Made by a program: the position numbers and the translations under genes. A stretch of DNA of 64,000 nucleotides from Candidatus Endomicrobiellum meruensis (lineage in GTDB: Bacteria > Elusimicrobiota > Endomicrobiia > Endomicrobiales > Endomicrobiaceae), in contig JAITDI010000012.1 in assembly GCA_031282625.1 (NCBI GenBank), forward strand, positions 1 through 64,000, read 5' to 3'. The notes below the pieces were generated by a model. It was not told where the DNA came from. It was given only the letters and a program-made list of their open reading frames with translations, and did not search any database. Positions 8,386 through 20,138 of this stretch are shown here, piece by piece (position 1 is the first letter of the stretch; every line of letters begins with the position of its first letter).

Positions 8386-10786
8386 TTTTTGCCTGCTCCT
8401 TTCTTTTGTTTTTTGGAACTCTTCCCCTTATTTTTATTTTCAGGAGATTTTTCTATGGCTAAAGATATAACTTCGTCCATATGAGAAACAGGAATCATCT
8501 TAATTTTATTTCTAACTTCCTCAGGAATATCAACTAAATCTTTTTTATTGCTGTCTGGGAACAACACCGTTCTTATGCCTTCACGGTAAGCAGCAAGAAC
8601 TTTTTCTTTAAGTCCGCCAATGCCAAGGACTCTTCCTCTAAGCGTTACTTCTCCAGTCATTGCTATTTGCTTCTTTACAGGTTTATCCATACACACAGAT
8701 ACGAGAGCTGTAGCTAACGCAATTCCAGCGCTTGGACCATCTTTTGGAACAGCGCCTTCTGGAACGTGCACATGGAAGTCTGTACTTGAGAATACCTTTT
8801 CGTCTATACCAAATTTTAAAGAGGATGCTCTGACGTAAGACAAAGCTGCTTGCGCGGATTCTTTCATAACATCGCCAAGTTTGCCCGTCAAAACCAAAGA
8901 CCCCTTGCCTTTCATTTTGTTTACTTCTATAGTAAGAGTTTCGCCACCAACCTCGGTCCACGCAAGACCAGTAACAACGCCTATATCGTTTTCTGCGATT
9001 CTTTCCCTTTCATAATGAGCAATACCCAAATATTTATTCAAATTTTTGGACGTAATATTTATAGACTTTAAATTCTTATCAAACTCTAGTTCTTTAGCGA
9101 CTTTTCTACAAAGATTTGCAATTTCCCTTGTTAAATTGCGAACGCCCGCTTCATGCGTATAATTTTTTATAACTGCTTCAAGAGTATTTTCTGCCAAGAT
9201 AAATTCTTCAGAGGTTAATCCATGGTCTTTTAATTGTCTGGGTATTATAAAATCTTTAGCTATATGGAGTTTTTCTTCATCTGTATATCCAGAAAATCTT
9301 ATAAGTTCCAGCCTGTCTAACAAAGTATTAGGAATAGTGCTTAGAGAATTTGCAGTAGTTATAAACATAACATTTGACAAATCAAAATCAAAATCAAGAT
9401 AATGGTCGCCAAAAGCATAATTTTGCTCTGGATCCAACACTTCAAGCAAAGCGGCAGACGGATCGCCTCGCCAGTCGGAACCCATTTTGTCTATTTCGTC
9501 AAGAATAAATACAGGATTGTTTGATCCTGCTTTTTTCATTGACTGTATAATCTTTCCCGGCATAGAACCTATGTACGTGCGCCTATGCCCCCTTATTTCA
9601 GCTTCGTCTTTAACTCCACCCATAGAAATTCTTACAAAGTTTCTGCCTAAGCTTCTTGCAACAGACTTTGCTATTGATGTTTTGCCTACACCTGGAGGTC
9701 CAATAAAACAAAGTACCGGTCCTTTAATTTTTTTCACTCTGGACAAAACGGCAAGATGTTCTAAAACTCTATCTTTAACTTTTTCAAGTCCATAATGATC
9801 TTGATCCAAAACTTCTTTTGCTCTTTTTAGATCTAAATTATCGGGTGTGGAAGTTTCCCAAGACAAATCCAAAATCCATTCAATGTATGTCCTTATAACA
9901 GTGGCTTCTGGAGACATGGGCATCATCTTTTCAAGTCTTGCCATTTCTTTTTCTGCAGCATCTCTAGCTACTTGAGGCATCTTTGCCTTGTTTAACTTTT
10001 CTTTAAGCTCGTCTACATCCTTTTGAACATCATCTTTTTGTTTAAGTTCTTTCTGAATGGCTTTCATCTGCTCAGTTAGATAATATTCTTTCTGAGTCTT
10101 TTCTATCTGATTCCTAACCCTGTTTTGAATGCGTCTTTCAATATTTAGTATTTCTATTTCAGAATTTAATATCTGTATTATTTTTTCTAAACGCTCTATA
10201 GGATTTACAAGCTCTAAAACTATCTGTTTATCGCTGTTTTTAATAGCCAAATGCGACGCTATAGTATCTGCAAGCCTTGCAGGATCAGAAATATTGCTTA
10301 CAGAAACAGAAATTTCCATAGGCATTCTGGGATTTAATTTTACATACTGCTCAAAAAGAGAACCTGCACGCCTCATGATTGCTTCAGACTCGGGCGCTTT
10401 CTCAACTTTTTCATCAAAAGTCTTTATACCTACTTCAATATATCCTTTGTCGCTTAATTTAAAATCCGTCCATTGCGCTCTGCATATTCCCTCTACAAGA
10501 GCTTTCAACGTTCCGTCCGGCATTTTTAATATCTGGAGAACTTCGCACACAGCTCCAATAGCATATATATCATCAGGAGACGGATCTTCAACTTGAACAT
10601 TTTTTTGCGTTACAATAAAAATAAGTCTGTTTGTTGACATGGACTCTTCCAATGCCCTAACAGACCTTTCCCTGCCTATGGCAAGCGGCAAAACCATCGC
10701 AGGATACAAAATAATATCTCTAACAGGAAGAAGAGGAAGCGCGTCTGGAATTTTTAGACTTTCGCTAAATCTATCTAATTCACTGC

Positions 10787-10790
<4 letters not shown>
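8382..10790 (-). CDS. lon: ATP-dependent protease La
   Basis: The 802-residue protein has the full LonA layout: N-terminal substrate domain ([15 protein letters not shown]), a coiled-coil middle, AAA+ domain with Walker A GPPGVGKT and Walker [12 protein letters not shown], and C-terminal serine protease domain with the Ser in [10 protein letters not shown] and the Lys in [10 protein letters not shown]. It degrades misfolded and regulatory proteins in the cytoplasm. The tail is unusually basic ([15 protein letters not shown]). Start and stop each overlap the neighbouring gene by 4 nt (clpX upstream, the aminotransferase downstream), which implies translational coupling. Confidence 0.98.
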
Positions 10791-12034
<1,244 letters not shown>

Positions 12035-12052
12035 TCTACCTCTTGTACACGA

Positions 12053-12661
12053 TTATTTTAAACTTACTATCACTTCATCTATAAGTCCGTAATCTTTTGC
12101 TTCTTGAGCCGACATATAGTAGTTTCTGTCGGTGTCTTTTAAGATCTGTTCCATAGATCTTCCCGTGTGTTTTGAAAGTATTTCAGAAAGTTTTTGTTTA
12201 GTTGAGACCAGTTCTTTGGTTTCTATGTCTATATCGGAAACAGTGCCAGATAAACCGCCACCATAAATCAAAGGCTGATGTATCATGATGCGCGAGTGAG
12301 TTAAAGCGTAGCGCTTGCCTTTTGTGCCGGCTGCAAGAAGAACAGCTCCAAAAGACATAGCCATGCCCATACATATTGTGGTTATTGGACTTTTTATAAA
12401 CTGCATGGTGTCGTACACTGCAAGACCTGCGGTAACCATCCCTCCAGGCGAATTTATGTATAAACTTATATCTTTACCAGTATCTTCTGAATCCAAATAT
12501 AAAAGCTGAGCTATTAAAACATTGGCTGAATCAGTAGCAATCGCGCCATCTGATCCGCCGACAAAAATGATTCTGTCCTTAAGTAATCTTGAGTACAAAT
12601 CGTATGTTACAGCCGCGCCTTGACTCCATCTTTCTATAACCGTAGGTATTAGTGACGGCAT
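12053..12661 (-). CDS. clpP: ClpP protease subunit
   Basis: The start at 12661 ([10 protein letters not shown]) is set by GGAGGAATA just upstream; the track's 12706 adds 15 unsupported residues. The 202-residue serine peptidase has the catalytic Ser in [12 protein letters not shown], His in RIMIHQPL and Asp in [11 protein letters not shown]. It assembles as a tetradecamer with ClpX or ClpA-type unfoldases. It lies between tig and clpX with short gaps. Confidence 0.97.
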   Translation of the reverse strand: MPSLIPTVIERWSQGAAVTYDLYSRLLKDRIIFVGGSDGAIATDSANVLIAQLLYLDSEDTGKDISLYINSPGGMVTAGLAVYDTMQFIKSPITTICMGMAMSFGAVLLAAGTKGKRYALTHSRIMIHQPLIYGGGLSGTVSDIDIETKELVSTKQKLSEILSKHTGRSMEQILKDTDRNYYMSAQEAKDYGLIDEVIVSLK

Positions 12662-12711
12662 TATTCCTCCAAGTAACTCAACAAATTTTTTTAACAATAT
12701 ATCCACATAAA

Positions 12712-14040
12712 TTAGTCTTTCTTCACAGGCATGTCCTTTTCTTCCATATCAACCTTCGCATTCTTAAGGAAAAACCCAAAAAGTTTTTCTTCTTTTAAAG
12801 ACAACATTATGTTCTCTTTTTTCTCATCAAAATATTTATCAACAGAAGCTTCTCTTCCCGGATTTGAAGACTTCATTTTATTTTTTTCAGCTTCAATATC
12901 TGCATCGGTTACAGTCAGATTTTCTTTTGCATATACTGAGTTCAAAATATAAGAAAGTCTTACATTTTTTTTAGCTTCTTCTCTAAACTTTGGTTCTCCA
13001 ACTACCAATTGCTTTTCAATATATTCTTTAGAAGCGCCTTGATTTTGCATATAGCTTTTCATTCTTTCAACTAGAGTCTTTTTCTGCTGTTCAACCAAAG
13101 ACTGAGGAACGTCAAATTTATTTTTTTCAAGCAAGTAATCAATAATTTGTTTTTCAACATCCATATTTTGTCTGCGTCTTTCTTCAGCTTCTATAGTTTC
13201 TTTAACTTTCGTCTTCAAATCTTCAAGATTTTCCGTACCCATATCTTTTGCAAAATCGTTGTTAAGCTCAGGAAGCTCTTTTTCTTTTATTTCATTAATT
13301 TTTATCTTAAACATTATAGTTTTTCCAGCTAATGTTTTATTGGGATAATCTAAAGGATATTCAATTTTAGCCTCTTTTTCTTCTGCGACTTTTGATCCTT
13401 TTAAAGCACTTTTAAATCCTTTAAGAGTATTTTCAGAGCGTAGGTCAAGCATATTTCCTTTAGCAGAAACTTCAGACAAAACCTTACCGTCAGCGTCAAA
13501 TGCGTCGTAATCTACCAAAACCAAACTGTCCTCTGAAACAATGCCAGTTTTAGACGGAACAAGCCTTGCATTTCTTTCTCTTAGGGCATCTAGACTTTGT
13601 CCTAAACTTTTATCTGTAACCTTAAAAATTTCTTTTTTGACGGGAATATTTTTATAATCCTTTACTTCAACTTTAGGATGAGACTCGGCACTAAAACGAT
13701 ATTTTAAATTTTGTCCTATTTCATAATTTAATTCGTCAACTACTGGGAAATCAAAAGGAACAAAAGACTCTTTATCAAGAGCATCCATGACAGTTCCTCT
13801 TATGGTGGTCTCCACAGCTCTGTCTTTAGCTTCTTGGGCAAATTTCTTTTTCACCACTTCCATAGGGACTTTCCCTTGTCTAAAACCGTCTATTTTAGCC
13901 TGCTTTTGTATTTGGCAAAATGCAGACTCAATTTCTTTTGAAACAACGCTTTCAGGAACTTCCACTTCCATACATATTGAACAAGATTTTTTATTGATAA
14001 CAGACGATTTAAAATCAATTGCTTTTGTTGAATTAACCAT
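12712..14040 (-). CDS. tig: trigger factor
   Basis: This is a ribosome-bound chaperone and prolyl isomerase of 442 residues. The N-terminal ribosome-binding domain contains [16 protein letters not shown], the family signature for docking on L23. The middle FKBP-like domain starts near [16 protein letters not shown] helical C-terminal chaperone domain follows. The N terminus carries about 15 extra residues before the usual start ([14 protein letters not shown]), with an alternative start not evident. It is the first gene of the protease run and lies 99 nt after the tRNA-Leu(TAG) gene. Confidence 0.97.
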   Translation of the reverse strand: MVNSTKAIDFKSSVINKKSCSICMEVEVPESVVSKEIESAFCQIQKQAKIDGFRQGKVPMEVVKKKFAQEAKDRAVETTIRGTVMDALDKESFVPFDFPVVDELNYEIGQNLKYRFSAESHPKVEVKDYKNIPVKKEIFKVTDKSLGQSLDALRERNARLVPSKTGIVSEDSLVLVDYDAFDADGKVLSEVSAKGNMLDLRSENTLKGFKSALKGSKVAEEKEAKIEYPLDYPNKTLAGKTIMFKIKINEIKEKELPELNNDFAKDMGTENLEDLKTKVKETIEAEERRRQNMDVEKQIIDYLLEKNKFDVPQSLVEQQKKTLVERMKSYMQNQGASKEYIEKQLVVGEPKFREEAKKNVRLSYILNSVYAKENLTVTDADIEAEKNKMKSSNPGREASVDKYFDEKKENIMLSLKEEKLFGFFLKNAKVDMEEKDMPVKKD

Positions 14041-14138
14041 TTACTTTTCCCCTTTGCATCAAACCAACACTGCTTATCACGACAATAGTCTGATATTTAC
14101 AGCATTATGTCTTTGATTTTCAAAAATATCAAACGAAT

Positions 14139-14220
14139 TGCGGGCGGAGGGACTTGAACCCCCACACCTTACGGTATATGGTCCTAAGCCATACGCGTCT
14201 GCCAGTTCCGCCACGCCCGC
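14139..14220 (-). tRNA. tRNA-Leu (anticodon TAG)
   Basis: The acceptor GCGGGCG pairs with CGCCCGC, with discriminator A. The anticodon stem TATGG/CCATA encloses CTTAGGA, so the anticodon is TAG. A long variable arm (class II) and GGTTCAAGTCC T loop are present. No CCA is encoded. Confidence 0.95.
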
Positions 14221-14249
14221 TTTATGCGATGATTACTACAAAAGAAGGA

Positions 14250-14322
14250 TGCGCTGCATAGGAATTGAACCTATAACCTAACGATTAAGAGTCGTTTGCT
14301 CTACCAATTGAGCTAGCAGCGC
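14250..14322 (-). tRNA. tRNA-Lys (anticodon CTT)
   Basis: The acceptor GCGCTGC pairs with GCAGCGC, discriminator A. The D arm TAGCTCAATTGGTAGAGCA, anticodon loop CTCTTAA in stem AACGA/TCGTT, and T loop TTCAATT are regular. The anticodon is CTT. No encoded CCA. Confidence 0.95.
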
Positions 14323-14443
14323 TCTAAACACATTCTGACATGAAGAGATTTTAACAAACTAGAATATAAAAATCAATTGCCAACGACGGTATTAATTGAC
14401 GATATGAACTAAAGGTTTGGATCTAAATATGTGTGGATATGTG

Positions 14444-14529
14444 TGGGCGGAGAGGGAATTGAACCCTCACGACTCTTGCGAGCCTCAGGATTTTAAGTCC
14501 TGTGCGTCTGCCAGTTCCGCCATCCGCCC
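14444..14529 (-). tRNA. tRNA-Leu (anticodon TAA)
   Basis: The acceptor GGGCGGA pairs with TCCGCCC, discriminator A. The anticodon stem CAGGA/TCCTG encloses CTTAAAA, so the anticodon is TAA. The class II variable arm GGCTCGCAAGAGTCG is present. No encoded CCA. It heads a three-tRNA cluster leading into tig. Confidence 0.95.
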
Positions 14530-14612
14530 GTCCAAAAAAGTTATTTAAATTATCAAACAACTGAAAAAATTGTACTATATTTTATGTTTTCTTTCAACTT
14601 TTCCGACGAAAA

Positions 14613-15151
14613 TTAAACAGTCTTATTTCTTAAAATATGCTCTTTAAAAGAAGTTAAAAATTTTTCATAAAGCTTTTTTGTAGGCTCAAGAAATTCGCCT
14701 TTTGAATCTACGTATGTCGCAAAGTTTAAATATACTTCTGGCTGATACATTACAAAACAAGAAAAGAAAGAATCTTTTTTAAGTCTGTCTGTGCAGCAAA
14801 CGTACCAATAGGTCCTGGGCTAGCGCCTAAAACCGCAGAAGGTTTTTTATTCCAAAGTCCCGCTCCGTAAGGACGGGAACACCAGTCCACAGCATTCTTT
14901 AAAACTCCGGGCATTGAACGGTTATATTCAGGAGTGATAAAAATAACTCCGTCAGAAGCTGAAACTTTTTTCTTAAATTCCATAACGACATTTGGAAGGT
15001 CAGTTTCAATGTCCTGAGAATAAAAAGGTAATAAAGATATGTCGTAAGAGTCAAACTCAAAATCTTTTGGAGCTAAAGGCTTAATTAGCTCAAACAATTT
15101 TTTATTAATGGAATTCTTTGAAAGCCCTCCAATAATGACCAAGATTCTCAC
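14613..15151 (-). pseudogene. NADPH-dependent FMN reductase, frameshifted near the C terminus
   Basis: The track ORF (133 aa) has the flavodoxin-like FMN_red fold: VIIGGLSKNSINKKL phosphate loop, ITPEYNRSMPGVLKNAVDW and GASPGPIGTFAAQ. It stops early after KKILSFLVL. The missing C terminus, FVMYQPEVYLNFATYVDSKG, follows immediately in another frame and ends normally at 14613. Adding one T to the four-T run complementary to 14754-14757 restores a protein of about 179 residues, the family length. The enzyme family reduces flavins, quinones or azo compounds. Product may be lost, or the deletion may be an error or recent. Confidence 0.8.
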
Positions 15152-15198
15152 TTGACAAACTCCTTAGAAAACCGCCATAGCAAGCGCACAGCTATGCA

Positions 15199-15522
15199 TT
15201 AATTAGCCTTATCTGTAGTGTTGTTGTCTTCCATTTTCAAATCAGGTTTTCCTAACTTTGCTGTTTCATCGGCATAATTTATTTGCAAGTTTGAAATTGT
15301 AGAAGACAACATTTCTTCTTCTTTTTTAGTCAAATTGCCTTTTGTTTTATCTCTAAGCATAATAAGCATGTCTATAGTAACTTGTGCGCCTTTCAAATCA
15401 TTTTCTATTTTACCACTGACAGGATTTTGCATTTTGCCAAGTTGGCACCAAGCTGATGACGAAAACATGGTTACAAGATTAAATAAATAAGGATTGATTT
15501 CTAAAAGTTCCTGTTTAGACAT
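15199..15522 (-). CDS. DUF1844 family protein
   Basis: I start it at ATG 15522 ([16 protein letters not shown]) behind GGGAGGGGAG; the track start lies inside gltX. The 107-residue product has the DUF1844 core with [18 protein letters not shown] and helical [19 protein letters not shown], and a disordered acidic tail. The family is small, cytoplasmic and of unknown function. It overlaps the gltX stop by 8 nt, so it is co-translated with it. Confidence 0.85.
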   Translation of the reverse strand: MSKQELLEINPYLFNLVTMFSSSAWCQLGKMQNPVSGKIENDLKGAQVTIDMLIMLRDKTKGNLTKKEEEMLSSTISNLQINYADETAKLGKPDLKMEDNNTTDKAN

Positions 15523-17014
15523 TCTCCCCTCCCAAATTAAAGAATTTAGACACAGCAACGCTTAGTCTTCTTACAACTTCATCCTTTCCCATGAGTTCCA
15601 TCATATGGAACAAGCTGGGTCCTTGAGTTCTTCCTGAAACTGCAACTCTTATAGGATGGAAAACTTGTCCCGTTTTAATACCTTTTTCAACAGCCAAGTC
15701 TCTAGCGTATTTTTCTAAAGCGTCGGATGAAAAATCCTGTTGATTTTTAAGTCTTTCCACACTTGCAGTTAAAACAAGTCTTGCCGTATCTTTAGATTTT
15801 TCAGACAATAAAACCTTCTTCACAGCATCGTCATTATAAACAACATCTTTTACAAAGAAAAAATTAACAAGCAAAGAAATATCTTTCAGTAGTTTTATTT
15901 TATCATGCTCCAAAGCCATAGCTTTCTTGAGGAATTCCCTATCCCAACTTTCTATAATTTTTTCATTATTCGTATATTTCAACCACTCTAAAAATAACTC
16001 GTATATTTGCTCTACGGTCTTTGAACGTATTTTTTCGCCGTTAAGCCACAAAAGTTTTTCAGGATCAAATATTGAAGGGCTTGATCCGCACCTCTCGGTT
16101 GAAAACTTTTGTATAAGTTCCTCTATAGTAAATATCTGCTGACTGTCTTCAGTGGACCATCCGAGCAAAGCTAAATAATTTATTAACGCTTCCTGCAAAT
16201 ACCCCTCTTTCCTGTATTCCAAAACAGAAGTATGACCGTGTCTTTTTGAAAGTCTTGCTCCATCAGACCCCAAAATCATAGCCATATGCGCAAACTCAGG
16301 AGCTTTCCAGCCTAGAACGCTATATATCTGTATTTGGCGAGGCGTGTTTGAAATATGATCGTCACCCCTCAATACATGCGTAATCTCCATGAGATAATCA
16401 TCTATTACGCAAGCAAAATTATAAGTAGGAACCCCGCTTGCTTTCATAATTATAAAATCGTCAAGCAAAAAATTGTCAAATTCAACTTTTCCTCTTATAA
16501 GATCATTCAAAACCGTTATACCTGATTCAGGCATTTTAAACCTTATCACAGGTTTTCTTCCTTCTTTTTCCTTCTCCAGCCTTTGTTCTGACGTTAAATT
16601 CCTACATCTGCCATCGTACTTTGGAGAAAGTTTATTTGCCTGAGCTTTTTTTCTCATTTCGTCAACTTCTTCAGGAGTACAATAACACGGATAAGCAAAT
16701 CCTTTAGCCACAAGCTCATCTGAATATTTTTGATATATCCCAAGCTCTTTTCTTTTCATCTGATAATATGGAGTGTTTTTTGGAAGCTCTTTGCCAGGAC
16801 CTTCGTCCCAATTTAATTCCAACCATTTCATGGCATCCAGAATAACCTGCGTAGATGCTTCTGTGGAACGAATCTCATCGGTGTCTTCAATTCTTAAAAT
16901 AAACTTTCCACTTTTATTTTTGGCATACAACCAATTAAACAAAGCTGTACGAACTCCTCCAATATGTAAATCTCCCGTCGGAGACGGCGCAAATCTTACT
17001 CTTACTTCTTTCAT
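15515..17014 (-). CDS. gltX: glutamyl-tRNA synthetase
   Basis: This is a class I aminoacyl-tRNA synthetase of 499 residues charging tRNA-Glu. It contains [14 protein letters not shown] (HIGH region), the Zn-like site [22 protein letters not shown], and RLSKRHG (KMSKS equivalent). The C-terminal helical anticodon-binding part is complete ([19 protein letters not shown]). No gatCAB or glnS is in the window, so whether it is discriminating cannot be judged. Confidence 0.97.
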   Translation of the reverse strand: MKEVRVRFAPSPTGDLHIGGVRTALFNWLYAKNKSGKFILRIEDTDEIRSTEASTQVILDAMKWLELNWDEGPGKELPKNTPYYQMKRKELGIYQKYSDELVAKGFAYPCYCTPEEVDEMRKKAQANKLSPKYDGRCRNLTSEQRLEKEKEGRKPVIRFKMPESGITVLNDLIRGKVEFDNFLLDDFIIMKASGVPTYNFACVIDDYLMEITHVLRGDDHISNTPRQIQIYSVLGWKAPEFAHMAMILGSDGARLSKRHGHTSVLEYRKEGYLQEALINYLALLGWSTEDSQQIFTIEELIQKFSTERCGSSPSIFDPEKLLWLNGEKIRSKTVEQIYELFLEWLKYTNNEKIIESWDREFLKKAMALEHDKIKLLKDISLLVNFFFVKDVVYNDDAVKKVLLSEKSKDTARLVLTASVERLKNQQDFSSDALEKYARDLAVEKGIKTGQVFHPIRVAVSGRTQGPSLFHMMELMGKDEVVRRLSVAVSKFFNLGGENV

Positions 17015-17054
17015 TTTTTCCTCTATTTTTTTTCTTATATAATAAAAAAGAAAA

Positions 17055-17501
17055 TTATTGTTTTTGATGTTTTGCTAAAAATAACGGTATATAATCTTTG
17101 AAAATAGGAGTTTTTAACTGCATTGTCCGCGCAATAACGGAATAAATATAACTATTGCTTTCGTCAAATTGTGTCCTACTAGCTAACGACGGAATTATAA
17201 CATTTATAAGCACTATAAGCCATACGCATAAGCTTAAAAATGCTCCACCGATTCTGTCAAAAATATTAAGGTAGAAAAATTTGATTATTCTTAACGTAAA
17301 AGCTCCAACCATGATAATAAATACAGCTGATATTGAGAATATCAAGTAAGCGTTCATTCCTTCCTGATACGGATACTTGTCAGATGCAAAAATTGCAATA
17401 AAGCCAGCAAGAACTGCAAAAAAAGTCCTTGCAAGCCCAGCAGACCAGCCAAGCCAAATAATTAAGATTATGCCAATTACAAAAAAAACATCTATAAGCA
17501 A
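17055..17501 (-). CDS. CvpA family membrane protein
   Basis: 148 residues with four hydrophobic helices ([63 protein letters not shown]) and the family's Gly-rich first turn and DRIGGAFLS motif. CvpA proteins are inner-membrane proteins linked to colicin V production and envelope stress; the biochemical role is unknown. It sits 40 nt upstream of gltX and 18 nt downstream of the DUF1015 gene. Confidence 0.8.
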   Translation of the reverse strand: MLIDVFFVIGIILIIWLGWSAGLARTFFAVLAGFIAIFASDKYPYQEGMNAYLIFSISAVFIIMVGAFTLRIIKFFYLNIFDRIGGAFLSLCVWLIVLINVIIPSLASRTQFDESNSYIYSVIARTMQLKTPIFKDYIPLFLAKHQKQ

Positions 17502-17519
17502 TTAAAACACCCACCTTTC

Positions 17520-18740
17520 TTATTTAACGTTAGCAATTACTATACCGCTGGCAAGCTTTGGATAAAAATAAGTTGATTTTTGCGGCATTGTCTCATTGCT
17601 TAAGCTGATAGTTTTTAGAGATTGCACAGGAGTTGGCGGGACTATAATCGCCATTCTTCCAGTTTTTCTAGCAAGCAAAACAGCTTCCTTATCGTCTTTT
17701 ATATAAGTAAATTCTGAGGCTTCAATATTAGGCATAAGAACATAATGTAAAGCGCTTACTGCTAAATTCCTATAAGCCTTGCTTTTTTTAGGCATGGCTT
17801 TTTTAAGAAAATCATCTTTTTTTATCGTTAAAACTCTGTATTTCCCATCTTTAAAAATCATAATAGGCTGGATTTCTTTCTTTGAAAGTTTCTGAAAATC
17901 TTTAGCTAAATGGACGTCAAAATATTTCTCTATATTAGCTTCTAAATTGTCAGGAGCTTCTATAACTCTATGAGTAGCCCAAATAGAAATGCCGGGATCC
18001 TCCATAGGACACAAGTACGACATAACGTAGTTATAGTCTGAATACTGAGAATAATGTTTGTCTTTTTCTTTTCTCTCCTGACTGTAATTCCATGCAGTTT
18101 CATATCTGTGGTGTCCATCGGCTATAAACATTTTTTTATTTAATAAATATTTTTCCAAAGTTTTAATTATATCTTTATCGTCAACAGTCCAAAGTTTATG
18201 AAAAACTCCGTCTTTATCTTTCGCTACAGCAGAAGGATTCCTCTTAGCTATCTTTTTACAAATGTCAACTACAATGTGGCGCTCATCATCAAAAAGCCCA
18301 AAAATCGGACTGATGTTAGCTTTTGTAGCTTTTAAAAGACTTAATCTATCGGCTTTTGGTTTGGAAAGAGTTTTTTCGTGAGGTTTTATTGACCCTTTTT
18401 GCGAATGGGGGTTTTCAAGTTTTAATGCGGCAAGAAAACCTCTTCTAGTCATTTTTATTCCTTGCTCGTTAAAAACCTGCTCGTAAAAATAAAAAGCAGG
18501 AATGTCGTCGCGCACAAGAACTCCTTCGTCCTGCCATAAATGCAACAGTTCCGAAGCGTTTTTGTATTTATTGTTTTTGTTTGTCTGATCAGGAAGTTCA
18601 ATGTTTACTATATTAAACTGGGATAGTTTCTGAAGTCTCTCTTTTTCCGAGGGACTTATTACATCGTAAGGAGGACAAATAAAATTAGTAATGTTTTCTT
18701 TTGAATATCTTATCGCACAAAAAGGTTTTATATCAGCCAT
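17520..18740 (-). CDS. DUF1015 family protein
   Basis: The start at 18740 (MADIKPFCAIRYS) has AGGAGGAATTTT directly before it; the track adds 19 unsupported residues. The 406-residue product has the DUF1015 landmarks FICPPYDVIS near the N terminus, ADGHHRYETAWNY in the middle and a conserved region around VMSYLCPMEDPGISIWATHRV. The HHRYE segment suggests a catalytic or metal site, but the family function is unknown. First gene of the cvpA-gltX-DUF1844 run and divergent from the M23 gene. Confidence 0.88.
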   Translation of the reverse strand: MADIKPFCAIRYSKENITNFICPPYDVISPSEKERLQKLSQFNIVNIELPDQTNKNNKYKNASELLHLWQDEGVLVRDDIPAFYFYEQVFNEQGIKMTRRGFLAALKLENPHSQKGSIKPHEKTLSKPKADRLSLLKATKANISPIFGLFDDERHIVVDICKKIAKRNPSAVAKDKDGVFHKLWTVDDKDIIKTLEKYLLNKKMFIADGHHRYETAWNYSQERKEKDKHYSQYSDYNYVMSYLCPMEDPGISIWATHRVIEAPDNLEANIEKYFDVHLAKDFQKLSKKEIQPIMIFKDGKYRVLTIKKDDFLKKAMPKKSKAYRNLAVSALHYVLMPNIEASEFTYIKDDKEAVLLARKTGRMAIIVPPTPVQSLKTISLSNETMPQKSTYFYPKLASGIVIANVK

Positions 18741-18820
18741 AAAATTCCTCCTAATCAGTTTTTTCAATGTAAAACGTCTTAACTTAAAATGAAACAAAAT
18801 CTTACAAAAACCTCACAATG

Positions 18821-18849
18821 TTGTCAAAAAACTTAAAATCAAGTATAAT
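18821..18849 (+). promoter_or_regulatory. near-consensus sigma70 promoter, leaderless
   Basis: TTGTCA (18821-18826), a 17-nt spacer and TATAAT (18844-18849) stand just before the M23 gene. Only 8 nt separate the -10 box from ATG at 18858, so transcription should begin at or within 1-2 nt of the start codon. No ribosome-binding site is present. Confidence 0.8.
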
Positions 18850-18857
18850 AGCCGCTC

Positions 18858-20066
18858 ATGAAATATATCGCTAAAAAAAATCTAATTTTTTACGTTGTTG
18901 TAATCGTTGGCTTGTTAATGTTTGCCTTAATATTCGTTACTAAATTTTCAAGTTTAAAAAGTTCAAATATTAAAGCAACAAACAAAAAAAGTCTTGAAGA
19001 AAATAAAATTGAAAAGGTTATAATACAAAAAGGCGACGTTTTAGCTTTAAGTCTTAACGAAACAAAGCTCTCAAGTGAAGATTCTTCTAATATTTTAAGA
19101 GAGTTAAAAAAGCTAGTAAACATAGTCAAGTGCCTCCCTGGAGATTTTTACGAAATAGTTTATGATGAACTTACCGGCGAGTGGACAAATTTTCATTATT
19201 ATCCCTCTGGAATGTTTTATTACGAAATTTCCAAATCTTCACAATCTATAATAACTGCAGAAAAAAAACGTTTTGAAACTAGTATAGTGAAATATGAGAA
19301 AGAAGGCACCATAGAAAGTTCATTGTGGACAGCAATGGTTTCTTATGGCATTCCTGCAGATGTTATTAGAGCTTTTACCGATATTTTTGCATGGCAAATG
19401 GACTTTCTTACAGACACCAGACAAGGAGATTCTTTTAAAATCGTATATGAAATTGAAAATGTTAAAAAGAGAGAAAAAAAATTATCTTCCAGAGTTATAG
19501 CTGCAGAATACAAAACCTCTTCAAATTTTTATAAAGCTTTCTATTTTAAAACAAAAAACGGAACAGAAGGTTACTTTGATGAAAAAGGAAAATCTGTAAA
19601 AAGCGCATTTTTAAAAGCGCCTCTTCAGTCTAGTAGAATAAGTTCGTTTTTTACGGAAAAAAGATTCCATCCTATTTTAAAAATAACAAAACCTCATCAT
19701 GGCATAGATTATGACGCACCTTCAGGTACGCCAGTCTCATCCATTGGAGACGGAATTGCTCTGAAAGCTCAGTACAGCGGCGGATTTGGAAATTTAGTCA
19801 TTATAAAGCATGCTAATGGATACGAAACTTACTACGGACACTTATCAAAATATGCAAAAGGAATTAAAGCTGGAAGTAAAGTAAAACAAGGACAAGTTAT
19901 AGGATATGTAGGCATGACAGGTCTTGCTACGGGTCCGCATTTGGATTTTAGAATAAAACTTAACGGCAAATTTTTTGATTATCTTAAAATGAAGCAACCA
20001 CCGTCTATCGCTCTTTCAGGCGAAGACAAAATAAATTTTGAAAATAACATCAAAGATATTTTCTAA
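18858..20066 (+). CDS. M23 family (LytM-type) murein endopeptidase
   Basis: 402 residues. The N-terminal membrane anchor (FYVVVIVGLLMFALIFVT) is followed by a periplasmic region (about 50-265) that resembles the Csd3/MepM N-terminal domains. The C-terminal peptidase has the zinc ligands in HHGIDYDAPSGTP and GPHLDFRIKLNG, plus YYGHLSKYAKGIKAG. The usual H-x-H motif reads HLD, a variant I recall from other anchored M23 proteins. It should cleave peptidoglycan cross-links in the periplasm. It is a single plus-strand gene among minus-strand ones, with its own promoter. Confidence 0.9.
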   Translation: MKYIAKKNLIFYVVVIVGLLMFALIFVTKFSSLKSSNIKATNKKSLEENKIEKVIIQKGDVLALSLNETKLSSEDSSNILRELKKLVNIVKCLPGDFYEIVYDELTGEWTNFHYYPSGMFYYEISKSSQSIITAEKKRFETSIVKYEKEGTIESSLWTAMVSYGIPADVIRAFTDIFAWQMDFLTDTRQGDSFKIVYEIENVKKREKKLSSRVIAAEYKTSSNFYKAFYFKTKNGTEGYFDEKGKSVKSAFLKAPLQSSRISSFFTEKRFHPILKITKPHHGIDYDAPSGTPVSSIGDGIALKAQYSGGFGNLVIIKHANGYETYYGHLSKYAKGIKAGSKVKQGQVIGYVGMTGLATGPHLDFRIKLNGKFFDYLKMKQPPSIALSGEDKINFENNIKDIF

Positions 20067-20138
20067 TATTAATGTTTAATCATTTAATACGTTTATGGAC
20101 GGCAATTCTTGAACACTTTTACAACACTACAGTTTACG

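Noticed and set aside
10129-10596. 155-aa plus-strand ORF inside lon
   Set aside because: Shadow of lon; typical of minus-strand coding sequence at this base composition.
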